Under the pieces are notes generated by a model. The model had not been told where the DNA came from. It made no database searches and was given only the letters and a program-made list of their open reading frames with translations. The translations under genes were made by a program, and so were the position numbers. A stretch of DNA of 64,000 nt from Kordiimonas marina (GTDB lineage: Bacteria > Pseudomonadota > Alphaproteobacteria > Sphingomonadales > Kordiimonadaceae). Positions 1 through 8,597 of this stretch are shown here, piece after piece. The DNA is taken from contig NZ_JAINDF010000001.1 in NCBI RefSeq assembly GCF_023006325.1, positions 612,863-676,862 on the forward strand, in the 5' to 3' direction. Numbering within the stretch: the first letter of the stretch is position 1; every line of letters starts with the position of its first letter.

Positions 1-58
1 GGTGCACAAAATAAAAGGGGCCCTTAGGGTATGGGCCTAGGGCGAAGCGAGGGAAGCT

Positions 59-1543
59 ATGACAGATATTTCCGACATTTTTGTCGTTGGCGGCGGGATC
101 AACGGGGTCGGAATCGCGCGCGACGCGGCGGGACGCGGACTTAAGGTCACGCTTGCGGAAAAGGACGACCTCGCGGCCCACACATCTTCCGCCAGCTCCA
201 AGCTGATCCATGGCGGCCTGCGTTACCTTGAACAATATGAGTTCCGGCTGGTCAGGGAATCGCTTCATGAACGCGAAGTGCTGCTGAAGACCGCCCCGCA
301 CCTCGTGCACCCGCGCCGGTTCCTGCTGCCGCACCACAGCGCCATGCGCCCGGCCTGGATGCTCAGGCTCGGCCTGTTCCTCTATGACCATATCGGCGGC
401 AGGCGCCACCTGCCGCCCACACGGTCGATCAACCTCAGGCGGGACCCCGGCCCACTGCAGAATCTTTTCAAGAAGGGGTTCGAATATTCGGACTGCTGGG
501 TCGATGACGCCCGGCTGGTCGTCACTGCCGCGATGGACGCGGCCGAACGTGGCGCCACCATCCTCAAGGGCTATGAGGTGATGGGCGCCGACTGGGCAGA
601 CGGCCTGTGGCAGATCGAGGTGAAAGGCCCGGACGGCACCATGCGCCATCATCAGGCGCGGGCGCTGGTGAACGCAGGCGGGCCGTGGGTGAATATCTTC
701 CGCAGCCGCCTGGCTCCGCAGCAACATATGCGCCACAAGGTGCGATTGGTCAAAGGCAGCCATATCGTCGTGCCCGCGCTTTATGAGGGCGAGGAAGCCT
801 ATACCCTCCAGAACCGGGACGGCCGCGTGGTGTTCGCGATCCCCTATCTCGGGCGTTTCACGCTGATCGGCACCACGGATGTCGCCCATATGGGGGATCC
901 TGCGGATGTGAAGATCACCGAGGATGAGACCATCTATCTGTGTGAGGTCATCTCCGCCTATTTCAAGAAGACGGTCACTCCCGCGGATGTCGTCTGGTCC
1001 TTCTCGGGTGTCCGGCCGCTGGCCGATGACGGTGCGGCCAATGTCTCCAAAACCACGCGGGACTATGTGCTCGACCTCGACATAGAAGCCGACGCCGCCC
1101 CGCTTCTCAGCGTCTATGGCGGCAAGCTGACCACTTTCCGCAGGCTAGCCGAGGAAGCGATGGAAAAGCTTCAGCCGGTGCTGGGATTCGAGGCCGGCGA
1201 ATGGACAGCGCACGCCCCCTTACCAGGCGGCGACATGCCGGGGCACGACTTCCCCGCCTTCCTGACCGCCTTCAAGGCCCGGCACCCCTGGCTGCCCGCA
1301 GATATGGCAGACCGCCTTGCCGTGGCTTACGGCACGCGGGCGGAGACGGTGATCGGCGCAGCCCGCAACCTGACAGACCTTGGAAGAAACCTTGGTGATG
1401 GCCTCTATGAAGCGGAAGTCGACTATCTCCGCACCCATGAATGGGCAACGAGCGCCGAGGATATCCTGTGGCGCCGGTCAAAGCTTGGGCTATTCATGGC
1501 AAAAGCGGAGCAAGAAGCCGTCGCCGCCTACTTGGCAGGCTGA
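59..1543 (+). CDS. glpD: Aerobic glycerol-3-phosphate dehydrogenase (FAD)
   Basis: Oxidises glycerol 3-phosphate to dihydroxyacetone phosphate at the inner membrane face and feeds electrons to quinone. The 494-residue length is normal for GlpD. The FAD-binding motif GGGINGVG lies at residues 11-18 and the family motif SSKLIHGGLRYLE at 46-58; a C-terminal helical DAO_C-like domain follows from about residue 385. The ATG is preceded by GAGGGA at 49-54. The last 16 bp overlap tail-to-tail with the sigma-factor gene on the other strand. No glpK, glpF or glpR is visible beside it, so its regulation cannot be read from this window; genes upstream are outside it. Confidence 0.95.
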   Translation: MTDISDIFVVGGGINGVGIARDAAGRGLKVTLAEKDDLAAHTSSASSKLIHGGLRYLEQYEFRLVRESLHEREVLLKTAPHLVHPRRFLLPHHSAMRPAWMLRLGLFLYDHIGGRRHLPPTRSINLRRDPGPLQNLFKKGFEYSDCWVDDARLVVTAAMDAAERGATILKGYEVMGADWADGLWQIEVKGPDGTMRHHQARALVNAGGPWVNIFRSRLAPQQHMRHKVRLVKGSHIVVPALYEGEEAYTLQNRDGRVVFAIPYLGRFTLIGTTDVAHMGDPADVKITEDETIYLCEVISAYFKKTVTPADVVWSFSGVRPLADDGAANVSKTTRDYVLDLDIEADAAPLLSVYGGKLTTFRRLAEEAMEKLQPVLGFEAGEWTAHAPLPGGDMPGHDFPAFLTAFKARHPWLPADMADRLAVAYGTRAETVIGAARNLTDLGRNLGDGLYEAEVDYLRTHEWATSAEDILWRRSKLGLFMAKAEQEAVAAYLAG

Positions 1544-2796
1544 CCGCACGCCAGGGCGCGCTTCATCAGGAAAGCTTTCTCTCCGGCATTACGGCTGAGC
1601 CCTGCGGCATGTTCGAAGGCTGCCCTGGCGTCTTCGAACCGGCCGGCGCGGAACAGAAAATCGCCACGGGCGGCAGCCAGCGGCGCGTAGGCCTTCAGGG
1701 CTGGCGCGTCTTCTATTTCGGCAAGCAACGCCAACCCGGCCTCCGGACCCTCAGCCATGCTGTGGGCGACCGCACGGTTGAGCGCAACCACCGGTGTCGG
1801 CATCACATCAAGAAGCGCATCATAGATGGCGGCAATCTGGCGCCAGTCAGTCTCCACCGCCGTTTTCGCCCTGGCGTGGCACGCGGCCAGCGCGGCCTGA
1901 AGGGCGTAAGCTCCACGCCCGCCACCCAGCGCCTGCGCGCGGCCAAGCGCATTAAGGCCCCGCCGGACCAGCAACTGGTCCCAGAGCGCCCGGTTCTGTT
2001 CCGTGAGCGGAATTGGCGTACCGTCGGATGCGGTGCGGGTCCCCAGCCGCGATGCCTGCAACTCCATGAGGGCCATAAGTCCATACACTTCGGGCTCGTT
2101 CGGCAGTGCGGCTGCCAGCACCCGGCCCAGGCGCAAGGCTTCAGCGCACAGGCCGGGACGAATGAGGTCATCGCCCGACGTTGCCGCATAGCCTTCATTG
2201 AAGATCAGATAGAGAACTTCAAGCACTGAAGCGAGGCGTTCAGTACGCTCCTTTCCGTGCGGCACCTCGTAGCTGAGACCCGCGGCACCAAGCGCCTTCT
2301 TGGCGCGCACGATCCGCTGGGCAATGGCCGGCTCTGTGCTCAGGAAGGCGCGGGCGATCTCGTCCGTGGTAAGTCCGCCGATAAGCTTGAGCGTTAGCGC
2401 CGCGCGCGCGTCGGGCGAAAGGACCGGGTGGCAGGCGGTGAAAATCAGGGCCAGTTGGTCATCGCCGATATCGTCGTCCATGGCTGCCTCAATCGCTTCG
2501 GTGCCATCGTCCGCATCTTCAAGGTCGTGGGCCAACTCGGCATGCTTGCGCGCCTGCATGGCTTCGCGTCGGAAGCCATCAATGGCGCGGCGTTTGGCGG
2601 TGGCCATCAGCCAGGCACCGGGGTTATCCGGCACGCCGGCTTTCGGCCAGGCACTGAACGCGGCCACCAGCGCTTCCTGCGCCAGGTCCTCGGCGCGGCC
2701 AACATCGCGCACAAGCCGGACAAGGCCGCCGATCAGGCGGCCCTGCTCGATCCTGAAGATCGTCTCGATCGTCTTATGGATATCTGCCTCCGTCAT
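1528..2796 (-). CDS. ECF RNA polymerase sigma factor, ECF42-type with long C-terminal helical extension
   Basis: A 422-residue alternative sigma factor. Region 2 is at about residues 28-85 (DVGRAEDLAQEALVAAF, then GAWLMATAKRRAIDGFRRE) and the region 4 helix-turn-helix at about 125-170 (LTTDEIARAFLSTEPAIAQR). ECF factors are usually about 200 residues; here some 250 further residues form an Ala/Leu-rich helical domain of the DUF6596/TPR-like type, typical of the ECF42 group. That group is encoded beside DGPF/YCII-domain proteins, and one lies 41 bp upstream here. No anti-sigma gene is seen, as expected for ECF42, where the extension is thought to control activity. No clear Shine-Dalgarno precedes this ATG, so the start is the least certain point. 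Confidence 0.88.
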   Translation of the reverse strand: MTEADIHKTIETIFRIEQGRLIGGLVRLVRDVGRAEDLAQEALVAAFSAWPKAGVPDNPGAWLMATAKRRAIDGFRREAMQARKHAELAHDLEDADDGTEAIEAAMDDDIGDDQLALIFTACHPVLSPDARAALTLKLIGGLTTDEIARAFLSTEPAIAQRIVRAKKALGAAGLSYEVPHGKERTERLASVLEVLYLIFNEGYAATSGDDLIRPGLCAEALRLGRVLAAALPNEPEVYGLMALMELQASRLGTRTASDGTPIPLTEQNRALWDQLLVRRGLNALGRAQALGGGRGAYALQAALAACHARAKTAVETDWRQIAAIYDALLDVMPTPVVALNRAVAHSMAEGPEAGLALLAEIEDAPALKAYAPLAAARGDFLFRAGRFEDARAAFEHAAGLSRNAGEKAFLMKRALACGQPAK

Positions 2797-2837
2797 ACGC
2801 CGAGATTAGCGGCGCAGGAGGGCGGCGCCAAGCGGTG

Positions 2838-3260
2838 TCAAAAGCCTTTGTGCTCGGCACGGTTGCTTTCGTACTGCTCGGTGAGCTCCGGTGACAGAAT
2901 TTCGGCGAAGTCTGCCGCCTCGAAAAGCGGGCGGATTTCGATCTCGCTCGGCCCCGGCATCGGGTTCGGGCAGCGCTTAACCCATTCGACCGCCTCAGCC
3001 ATGTCCTTGACCTCCCACAGCCAGAACCCGGCGACCAACTCGCGGGTTTCGGCAAAAGGCCCATCGATCACGGTGCGCCCCGGGCCGTCGAAAGCCACGC
3101 GCTTGGCGGCACTGGTCGGCTTCAGCCCATCGGCCGCCAACAGAATGCCGGCTTTCATAAGCTCCTCGTTGAACTTTCCCATGGCTTCGAACAGTTCGGC
3201 CTCAGGCATCACGCCCGCTTCGCTGTCTTCGGTGGCTTTGACAAAAACCATCACACGCAT
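2838..3260 (-). CDS. YCII-related/DGPF-domain protein, partner of the ECF42 sigma factor
   Basis: A 140-residue small cytosolic protein of the YCII/DGPF family. It starts MRVMVFVKATEDSEAG, and IDGPFAE around residues 60-66 is the signature that gives the family its name. The start at 3260 is chosen because GGAG lies 7 bp before the ATG; a longer frame reaching 3422 has no such signal and would run into the DUF1244 gene. The gene sits 41 bp ahead of the ECF42 sigma factor on the same strand, the standard pairing for this sigma group. The biochemical role of DGPF proteins is not settled; the pairing suggests they act in the response the sigma factor controls. Confidence 0.88.
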   Translation of the reverse strand: MRVMVFVKATEDSEAGVMPEAELFEAMGKFNEELMKAGILLAADGLKPTSAAKRVAFDGPGRTVIDGPFAETRELVAGFWLWEVKDMAEAVEWVKRCPNPMPGPSEIEIRPLFEAADFAEILSPELTEQYESNRAEHKGF

Positions 3261-3378
3261 TGTCTGTCTCCTTCGTGGTCCTCTGGAGGCCGGAATGGGC
3301 CTTCCTGACCAAGCGACGAATGAGCTTACGCCCAATCGACACACCCTGTGATTTTTTTGAAAGATTTTTTGCGGCCGC

Positions 3379-3690
3379 TCAGCCTTCGCCCCTGAGCGCC
3401 TTGTTCTTGGCGACGCTTTCATCCATCAGCTTGAGCTGGGCGTCGGTCGCCGGCGTCTGGTATTTGGCTTTATAGTCGGCGTAGGACATGCCGTAGATAC
3501 GCTCACGCGCGGTTTCCTTATCCACCGGTGCACCCGCCGCTTCCGCGGCTTCCTGATACCAGTCGCTGAGGCAGTTGCGGCAAAAGCCCCCCACGCCCAT
3601 CAGATCGATATTCTGAACATCCGTGCGCATCCGCAAATGGTCGACAAGGCGGCGGAAGACCGCGGCTTCGATGGCGTCCTGGTTGCTCAT
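3379..3690 (-). CDS. DUF1244 family protein
   Basis: A 103-residue protein that matches the DUF1244 family in length and sequence (GGFCRNCLSDWYQEAAE near residues 34-50, and RIYGMSYADYKAKYQ near 64-78). The CxxC in FCRNCL could bind metal, but that is inference. The ATG follows a GGGGGA ribosome-binding site. It lies 118 bp upstream of the DGPF gene and 16 bp downstream of the N-formylglutamate amidohydrolase gene, both on the same strand, so it may share a transcript with the latter. The function is unknown. Nothing in the sequence ties it to the sigma factor beyond position. Confidence 0.85.
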   Translation of the reverse strand: MSNQDAIEAAVFRRLVDHLRMRTDVQNIDLMGVGGFCRNCLSDWYQEAAEAAGAPVDKETARERIYGMSYADYKAKYQTPATDAQLKLMDESVAKNKALRGEG

Positions 3691-3706
3691 GACTGTATCC
3701 CCCTTT

Positions 3707-4498
3707 TTAAAAATGTTTGATCGCCGTCAGGTCCGGCCGGCTCATGCATTCATCGAGCACATCGGCCATCAAGGCCGCCCAGGCGTCGATATTGCCAGGG
3801 CTTGCCAGCAAATCCTGACGGATTTCGATGGTCGTTTGCGGCAGGCCATGCGCCGCGCCGTGGCGTTCCATCGTATGATACAGCTGTTTGCCCGAATAGG
3901 GCAGGTTATCGCCAACCACGAGGTCGGTCTCTCGTTCCAGCAGCCCGATCATCGCCTGCGCAAGCCGTGGGTCCCGGTTCCACAGGAAGCCCGCGTGCCA
4001 GGGCCGCACCTCGCCCGCCATTTCGGGTGTGAAGCTGTGCATGCCGACCACAAGCGGCACCTTGCCCGCATCCAGGTGCGCTTTCACGAGCCGGGCGGCC
4101 GCCGCATGGAAGGGGTCGTAATAGGCCTGTACCCGCGCCTGCATGGCCGCCGCGGAAAGGTCACTGTTCGCCGGGATCTTCACGTCATCGCTGACCGCGG
4201 GGATGAGGCCATGGGCATCAAGCTCCCTGTTGCAGTCAATCACCAGCCGGGAAACCGGGGCGAGCACGGCGGAGACGCCCATCAGCTCGCACATCTTACG
4301 GGTGACCTCGGCCGCCCCGATATCCCACGCGATATGGGCTTCCAGGTGGTGGTCCTCCAGCCCGAGGTTGTCATAGCCCGCAGGAATGACATTGCTTGCA
4401 TGGTCGCACAGGATAATGAGCCCTTCGCGAGCATCTTCATTCAGGATTTCGGGCTGGACAGGCTCAAGGCTCATACGATACACACCAAACGCGCACAT
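3707..4498 (-). CDS. N-formylglutamate amidohydrolase family protein
   Basis: A 263-residue member of the family that hydrolyses N-formyl-L-glutamate to formate and glutamate, best known as HutG in histidine degradation. Family blocks are CDHASNVIP (about residues 31-39), HIAWDIGA (about 54-61) and GMHSFTPEM (about 152-160), whose acidic and histidine residues would bind zinc. No hut genes are nearby, so a role in histidine use is not supported here; many alphaproteobacteria carry stand-alone copies. Two in-frame starts are possible, 4498 and 4474 (MSLEPVQ); neither has a strong ribosome-binding site. It precedes the DUF1244 gene by 16 bp on the same strand. Confidence 0.85.
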   Translation of the reverse strand: MCAFGVYRMSLEPVQPEILNEDAREGLIILCDHASNVIPAGYDNLGLEDHHLEAHIAWDIGAAEVTRKMCELMGVSAVLAPVSRLVIDCNRELDAHGLIPAVSDDVKIPANSDLSAAAMQARVQAYYDPFHAAAARLVKAHLDAGKVPLVVGMHSFTPEMAGEVRPWHAGFLWNRDPRLAQAMIGLLERETDLVVGDNLPYSGKQLYHTMERHGAAHGLPQTTIEIRQDLLASPGNIDAWAALMADVLDECMSRPDLTAIKHF

Positions 4499-4622
4499 GA
4501 AGCTTTCATGTAATTCAAGGAAATTGCTGGACCTTCTCGGTCGTTTCTAGCAGCATGTGCGCCAAACCTAACAGCCGGTACCGGCAAGTTCAATATCCTG
4601 AAGTATCGCCCATGGAGGCAAA

Positions 4623-6092
4623 ATGACGTCCGAGTTTCCCACCATTAGGCGGCAACGTAAAACACGTATTGTCGCAACCCTAGGCCCTGCCAGCAGCAGC
4701 TTTGAAGTCCTGAAAGAACTTTTTTGCGCAGGCGTAGACGTCTTCCGCCTCAACATGAGCCACGGTGAGCACAAGGACAAGGAAGCCCTTGTCCACACCA
4801 TCCGCGCCGTGGAACGTGAAGTCGGACGCCCGATTGCCATCCTCGCCGACCTGCAGGGCCCCAAGCTCCGGATCGGCAAGTTCAAGGAAGGCCGCGCCGC
4901 CCTCAAGGAAGGCCAGCATTTCACGCTGGACCTCACCGGCGAGGAAGGCGATGAAAACCGCGTCTCCCTGCCGCACAAGGAAATCTTCGAAGCTTTGGAA
5001 GTTGGCACCCACGTCCTTCTGGATGACGGCAAGGTCCGGCTGGAGGTCGAAACTGTCGCTGGCGACCACGCCAAATGCCGCGTACTTGTGGCCGGTGTGC
5101 TGTCGGACCGCAAGGGCGTGAACGTCCCCAACGCCGTGCTGCCCCTGGCCGCGCTGACCGAAAAAGACCGCAAGGATCTCGCCTTTGCCCTCAAGTGCGG
5201 GGTCGACTGGATCGCGCTTTCCTTCGTCCAGCGCCCGGCTGACGTTGCCGAGGCCCGGCGTCTCGTTGGCACCAAAGCCGCGATCATGGCCAAGATTGAA
5301 AAGCCTGCCGCCGTAACCTCGCTCGACGAGATTATCGAGCTGGCCGACGGTGTGATGGTTGCCCGCGGCGACCTCGGTGTCGAGGAACCGCTTGAGAATG
5401 TCCCTGGCATCCAGAAACGTATCATCCGCTCCGCCCGCCAGGCCGGCAAGCCTGTGGTGGTAGCGACCCAGATGCTGGAATCGATGATCAAATCGCCGGT
5501 CCCGACCCGCGCCGAAGTCTCCGACGTTGCGACCGCGGTGATGGACGGCGCCGATGCCGTGATGCTGTCAGCAGAAAGCGCCGTTGGCGACTATCCGATC
5601 GAGGCCGTGCAGGTGATGGACCGCGTCGCCCGCCGGGTCGAGCAGGAGCCGAGCTACCATTCCAACCGCGCCGACGAACGCACGAGCCACAAGGCCACGG
5701 CGGAAGACGCCATCACCGCCGCCGCCAAACAGGTGGCGCGCACAGTCGGCGCCAAGGCGATCGTGACCTTCACCAACTCGGGCGCGACGTCGCTCCGCGC
5801 CGCGCGGGAACGGCCGGATGCACCGATCCTGGTGCTGACCCCCAAGATCACGGTCGCGCGGCGCCTGTGCGTCGTCTGGGGCCTGCATACGGTCAAGACC
5901 CGGGACGTGACAACCTTCGAGGAGATGGTTGGCAAATCCAAGCGCATGGCGCTCCGCAGCCAGCTCGCCCTGGGCGGCGACCGCATCGTGGTAACCGCAG
6001 GCGTGCCCTTCGGGACGCCGGGGGCCACCAACGTGCTCCATATCGCCTGGGTGCGCGGCGACGAGCTTGAAGAAGGCTACGAAAACAACTGA
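4623..6092 (+). CDS. pyk: Pyruvate kinase
   Basis: Transfers the phosphate of phosphoenolpyruvate to ADP in the last step of glycolysis. The 489-residue length is normal. RKTRIVATLGPAS (residues about 12-24) and VFRLNMSHGEHKD are N-terminal active-site blocks; IMAKIEKPAAVTSLDEI holds the catalytic lysine and metal-binding glutamate of the family; VMVARGDLGVE and VATQMLESMI follow; the C-terminal allosteric domain starts near residue 360. The ATG is preceded by GGAGG at 4614-4618. It stands alone with its own terminator at 6114-6148. The 124 bp upstream, shared with the divergent amidohydrolase gene, should hold both promoters; no clear -35/-10 pair was found. Confidence 0.96.
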   Translation: MTSEFPTIRRQRKTRIVATLGPASSSFEVLKELFCAGVDVFRLNMSHGEHKDKEALVHTIRAVEREVGRPIAILADLQGPKLRIGKFKEGRAALKEGQHFTLDLTGEEGDENRVSLPHKEIFEALEVGTHVLLDDGKVRLEVETVAGDHAKCRVLVAGVLSDRKGVNVPNAVLPLAALTEKDRKDLAFALKCGVDWIALSFVQRPADVAEARRLVGTKAAIMAKIEKPAAVTSLDEIIELADGVMVARGDLGVEEPLENVPGIQKRIIRSARQAGKPVVVATQMLESMIKSPVPTRAEVSDVATAVMDGADAVMLSAESAVGDYPIEAVQVMDRVARRVEQEPSYHSNRADERTSHKATAEDAITAAAKQVARTVGAKAIVTFTNSGATSLRAARERPDAPILVLTPKITVARRLCVVWGLHTVKTRDVTTFEEMVGKSKRMALRSQLALGGDRIVVTAGVPFGTPGATNVLHIAWVRGDELEEGYENN

Positions 6093-6113
6093 GACCAGAC
6101 TGTCTCTTGATAC

Positions 6114-6148
6114 AAAAAGCCCCGGCATCATCCGCCGGGGCTTTTTTG
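6114..6148 (+). terminator. Rho-independent terminator of pyk
   Basis: An inverted repeat with arms AAGCCCCGGC and GCCGGGGCTT around a 7-nt loop, followed by a T run, 20 bp after the pyk stop codon. The A run on the 5' side makes it potentially bidirectional, so it may also end the minus-strand HAD gene that stops at 6173. Confidence 0.88.
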
Positions 6149-6172
6149 TTTACGGCCTTCCCAAACCGCTCG

Positions 6173-6781
6173 TCAGTAGAGGAAGCCCTCGGCCCTGAGG
6201 CCCGCCTCCAGAAGTTCCGGCGAGGTGAAGCGGTGGCCGACCATGCCGAGGTCCACCGCGGCATTCACATTTTCCTGCCGGTCGTCGGTATAGAAGGTGC
6301 GCTCGGGGTCCAGATCGAACCGTCGGACGGCGATCTGGAAGATTCGCGGGTCCGGCTTCACAAGCCCAACCTCGCCTGAGACCACGACACCGTCGAACAG
6401 GTCGGTAAAGGCGTGTGTCCGGCAGAAGGATGGCCATTTCTCCGCCGAGAAGTTGGTGAGCCCGTAAACCCGCATCCCTTCTTCCGCCAACTGCTCCAGC
6501 AGGCGGACGGTGCCTTCGATCTGGCGGCCGATGGTTTCATCCCAACGTTCGTCGAAGGCGCGGATCAGGTCCTCATATTCCGGGAAGCGGGCGGAAAGCT
6601 CAGAAACGCCTTCGGCGAAGGGTTTGCCGCGGTCATGTTCCGTGTGCCAGGTGAGCGTCACCACATGCTCAAGGAAATGATCGAGCTCATCAGAATCTTG
6701 AATTAGCTTTTCATAGAGAAATCGTGGGTCCCAATGCACGAAAACATTACCGATATCGAACAGAACCGCAGGTGACTTCAC
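6173..6781 (-). CDS. HAD-superfamily hydrolase (HAD-IA, YihX-like phosphatase)
   Basis: A 202-residue haloacid dehalogenase-type hydrolase, probably a sugar-phosphate or related phosphatase. Motif I is FDIGNVFVHWD (residues 8-18) with DxG in place of DxD, as in the YihX branch; motif II is GLTNFS; motif III lysine is in GLVKPDP; motif IV is TFYTDDRQENV. The substrate cannot be told from sequence. It lies 77 bp downstream of rpmJ on the same strand, separated by a terminator-like hairpin, so it is probably transcribed separately or by read-through. Confidence 0.87.
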   Translation of the reverse strand: MKSPAVLFDIGNVFVHWDPRFLYEKLIQDSDELDHFLEHVVTLTWHTEHDRGKPFAEGVSELSARFPEYEDLIRAFDERWDETIGRQIEGTVRLLEQLAEEGMRVYGLTNFSAEKWPSFCRTHAFTDLFDGVVVSGEVGLVKPDPRIFQIAVRRFDLDPERTFYTDDRQENVNAAVDLGMVGHRFTSPELLEAGLRAEGFLY

Positions 6782-6804
6782 GACAGCTTACCCCCAATAG
6801 ACAA

Positions 6805-6835
6805 AGCCGCGCGACTCTACAAAGAGCCCGCGGCT
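6805..6835 (-). terminator. Hairpin downstream of rpmJ, likely terminator
   Basis: Arms AGCCGCG and CGCGGCT with a second inner pairing CTCT/AGAG, read on the minus strand after rpmJ. The T run that follows is weak (TTTGTCT), so termination may be partial. Confidence 0.55.
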
Positions 6836-6858
6836 GAATCAAGTAACGCTGGTGTGTC

Positions 6859-6984
6859 TTAACCCTGGCGTGCTTTAAAACGACGCTGGGTTTTGTTGAT
6901 CACATAAATCCGGCCTTTGCGACGGATCACGCGGTTGTCGCGATGGCGGTCTTTCAAAGACTTCAGGCTGTTGCGAATTTTCAT
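6859..6984 (-). CDS. rpmJ: 50S ribosomal protein L36
   Basis: A 41-residue basic protein beginning [17 protein letters not shown] and ending in a lysine/arginine-rich tail, matching the short alphaproteobacterial L36. It has no cysteines, so it is the zinc-free C-minus form. It assembles into the large ribosomal subunit. The ATG at 6984 follows a purine-rich AGAGAGACGAG stretch. It is monocistronic here, outside the main ribosomal operons, as is usual for this form in alphaproteobacteria. Confidence 0.93.
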   Translation of the reverse strand: MKIRNSLKSLKDRHRDNRVIRRKGRIYVINKTQRRFKARQG

Positions 6985-7206
6985 GGCTCGTCTCTCTTAC
7001 AAACCGGTTAAAACCTTCAACCCGGCAACCACATCTGAGCACACAGCACCATGATTAGGTAGGCAGGGCCGGGACGACGAATCCGTCATCCCTCGAATCC
7101 ATTGGCGGCGGACATTACTCATGGTGCCCGCACCTGTCAAGTCTCACAGGAGCATTTCCAGAGCAATATCAGGCGGAAAATCCCGTAAGGGGAAAATAAC
7201 GGACAA

Positions 7207-7242
7207 AAATAGAGGCGTCCCCCATGCCCGGTGGGACGCCTC
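7207..7242 (-). terminator. Strong intrinsic terminator on the minus strand
   Basis: A perfect 10-bp stem (GAGGCGTCCC/GGGACGCCTC) with an 11-nt loop, followed on the minus strand by TATTTTTG. It lies upstream of the plus-strand peptidase and faces the wrong way for it, which is why an RNA gene is proposed at 7207-7350. Confidence 0.75.
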
Positions 7243-7350
7243 AGATTTCCCCTGTTCGATAGCAGGGGTAGTCCGCTCACGCCTATGCGTCAGTGGAAAA
7301 ATGCTACCAAAATGGGACAGTCTTGTCATGAGAATAAAAAGTCAGTCCCT
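7207..7350 (-). ncRNA. Candidate structured small RNA with its own terminator
   Basis: Read on the minus strand, this stretch folds into consecutive hairpins. The first has GGGAC/GTCCC arms (7314-7349). The second is a GGTAG/CTACC stem enclosing ACGC/GCGT (about 7266-7310). The third has CCCCTG/CAGGGG arms (about 7250-7269). Last comes a perfect 10-bp stem GAGGCGTCCC/GGGACGCCTC (7212-7242) followed by TATTTTTG. The second and third hairpins share two bases and could compete. No minus-strand gene ends here, so the terminator has no other obvious owner. No convincing promoter was found and no known RNA family was recognised. Confidence 0.45.
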
Positions 7351-7465
7351 TTGACCTAAGTTCCTGCGGCACACAAGAAAGCTGAGGAGACCATTGACGC
7401 CCGTCCGCCCCGGCGCTAGGCAAGGCATTGAAAAGTGGCCTGAAACAGGGACAAGGAGCCAAGCC

Positions 7466-8590
7466 ATGCGCATTACAAGCCAGTTCGACAGCGGTAATAT
7501 TGAGGTCGTCAAAGCCGACAATCCGGCTGATATTCACCTGACCATCCGGCGCGATAACCAGTCGGATTTCTATCAGTGGTTCCATTTCCGGCTTTCCGGA
7601 GTCGCGGATACGCCCTGCAAGATCACCATCGATAACGCTGGCGGTGCCGCTTATGTCGAAGGCTGGCCCGGCTACCGCGTGTGTGCCTCATACGACCGCG
7701 ATACTTGGTTCCGGATCGACACGACCTTTGACGGCAAAACGCTGAGCTGGGAACTTGAGCCCGAACAGGACAGCCTCTATTTCGCTTATTTTGCGCCCTA
7801 TTCGATGGAACGCCACGCCGACCTGATCGCCGACGTCGCCGGCTCTCCCTTTGTCAGCACCAGCGTGCTCGGCTCCACGCTCGACGGCCAGGACATGGAC
7901 CTTGTCGAAGTCGGCATGGGCCCTGAAGGCCGCAAGAAGATATGGCTGATCGCCCGCCAGCATCCGGGGGAAAGCATGGCTGAATGGTGGATGGAAGGCG
8001 CGTTCGACTTTCTGCTGGACCCCGACAACCCGGTCGCGGCCGCTCTTCTCCAGAAAGCGCACTTCTATATCGTACCGAACATGAACCCGGACGGATCCCG
8101 CCGCGGCCACCTGCGCACCAATGCCGCCGGCGCCAACCTGAACCGCGAATGGGCCGAACCCTCAATGGAGCGGAGCCCCGAGGTCTTCCTCGTCCGCCAG
8201 AAGATGCATGAGACCGGTGTGGATTTCCACATGGACGTCCACGGCGATGAGGCGCTTCCCTATAACTTCATCGCAGGGTTCGAAGGCATCGCAAACGCCA
8301 CCGAAAAGCAGCTCGAAAACCTTGAGCGCTACCAGTGGATTCTCGAACGCCTGTCCCCCGACTTCCAGCGCGAACACGGTTACCCCAAGGACGAGCCCGG
8401 CACGACGGACCTGAAGAAATGTACCGACTATGTCGGCCATGCCTTCGGCGCGCTCGCCATGACGCTGGAGATGCCGTTCAAGGACAACGCCAACCTGCCG
8501 AACCCGGATACGGGCTGGAGCCCGGACCGCTGCCGCCATCTGGCCGCCAGCTGCCTGATCGCGCTCCACCGGGTCATCGACGAGCTTTAG
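7466..8590 (+). CDS. M14 family zinc carboxypeptidase (cytosolic carboxypeptidase-like)
   Basis: A 374-residue metallopeptidase of the CCP-like branch of family M14: an N-terminal beta-sandwich domain (about residues 1-110), then the zinc peptidase domain. RQHPGESMAEWWMEG holds the HxxE zinc ligands, NMNPDGSRRGHLRTN the substrate-binding block with NLNREW after it, HMDVHGDE the third zinc ligand, and TLEMPFKDN the catalytic glutamate. There is no signal peptide, so it is cytosolic. The start at 7466 is chosen because AAGGAG at 7453-7458 sits just ahead; a frame upstream to 7394 lacks this. The substrate is unknown; eukaryotic relatives trim glutamate tails. A decayed copy of its last 61 bp lies at 9646-9706. 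Confidence 0.9.
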   Translation: MRITSQFDSGNIEVVKADNPADIHLTIRRDNQSDFYQWFHFRLSGVADTPCKITIDNAGGAAYVEGWPGYRVCASYDRDTWFRIDTTFDGKTLSWELEPEQDSLYFAYFAPYSMERHADLIADVAGSPFVSTSVLGSTLDGQDMDLVEVGMGPEGRKKIWLIARQHPGESMAEWWMEGAFDFLLDPDNPVAAALLQKAHFYIVPNMNPDGSRRGHLRTNAAGANLNREWAEPSMERSPEVFLVRQKMHETGVDFHMDVHGDEALPYNFIAGFEGIANATEKQLENLERYQWILERLSPDFQREHGYPKDEPGTTDLKKCTDYVGHAFGALAMTLEMPFKDNANLPNPDTGWSPDRCRHLAASCLIALHRVIDEL

Positions 8591-8597
8591 GCATCAG

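Larger units (their letters stand above)
6985..7465. other. 481-bp intergenic region between rpmJ and the M14 peptidase
   Basis: This divergent region must hold the promoters of rpmJ (minus) and the peptidase (plus). Its right half (7207-7350) contains at least three stacked inverted repeats and a minus-strand terminator, described separately as a candidate small RNA. The left half (6985-7200) shows no coding frame with protein character and no clear repeat. Confidence 0.7.

Noticed and set aside
1441-2229. 262-codon open frame on the plus strand across the glpD end and the sigma gene
   Set aside because: Rich in Arg, Gly and Pro with no motif; opposite a complete ECF42 sigma factor.
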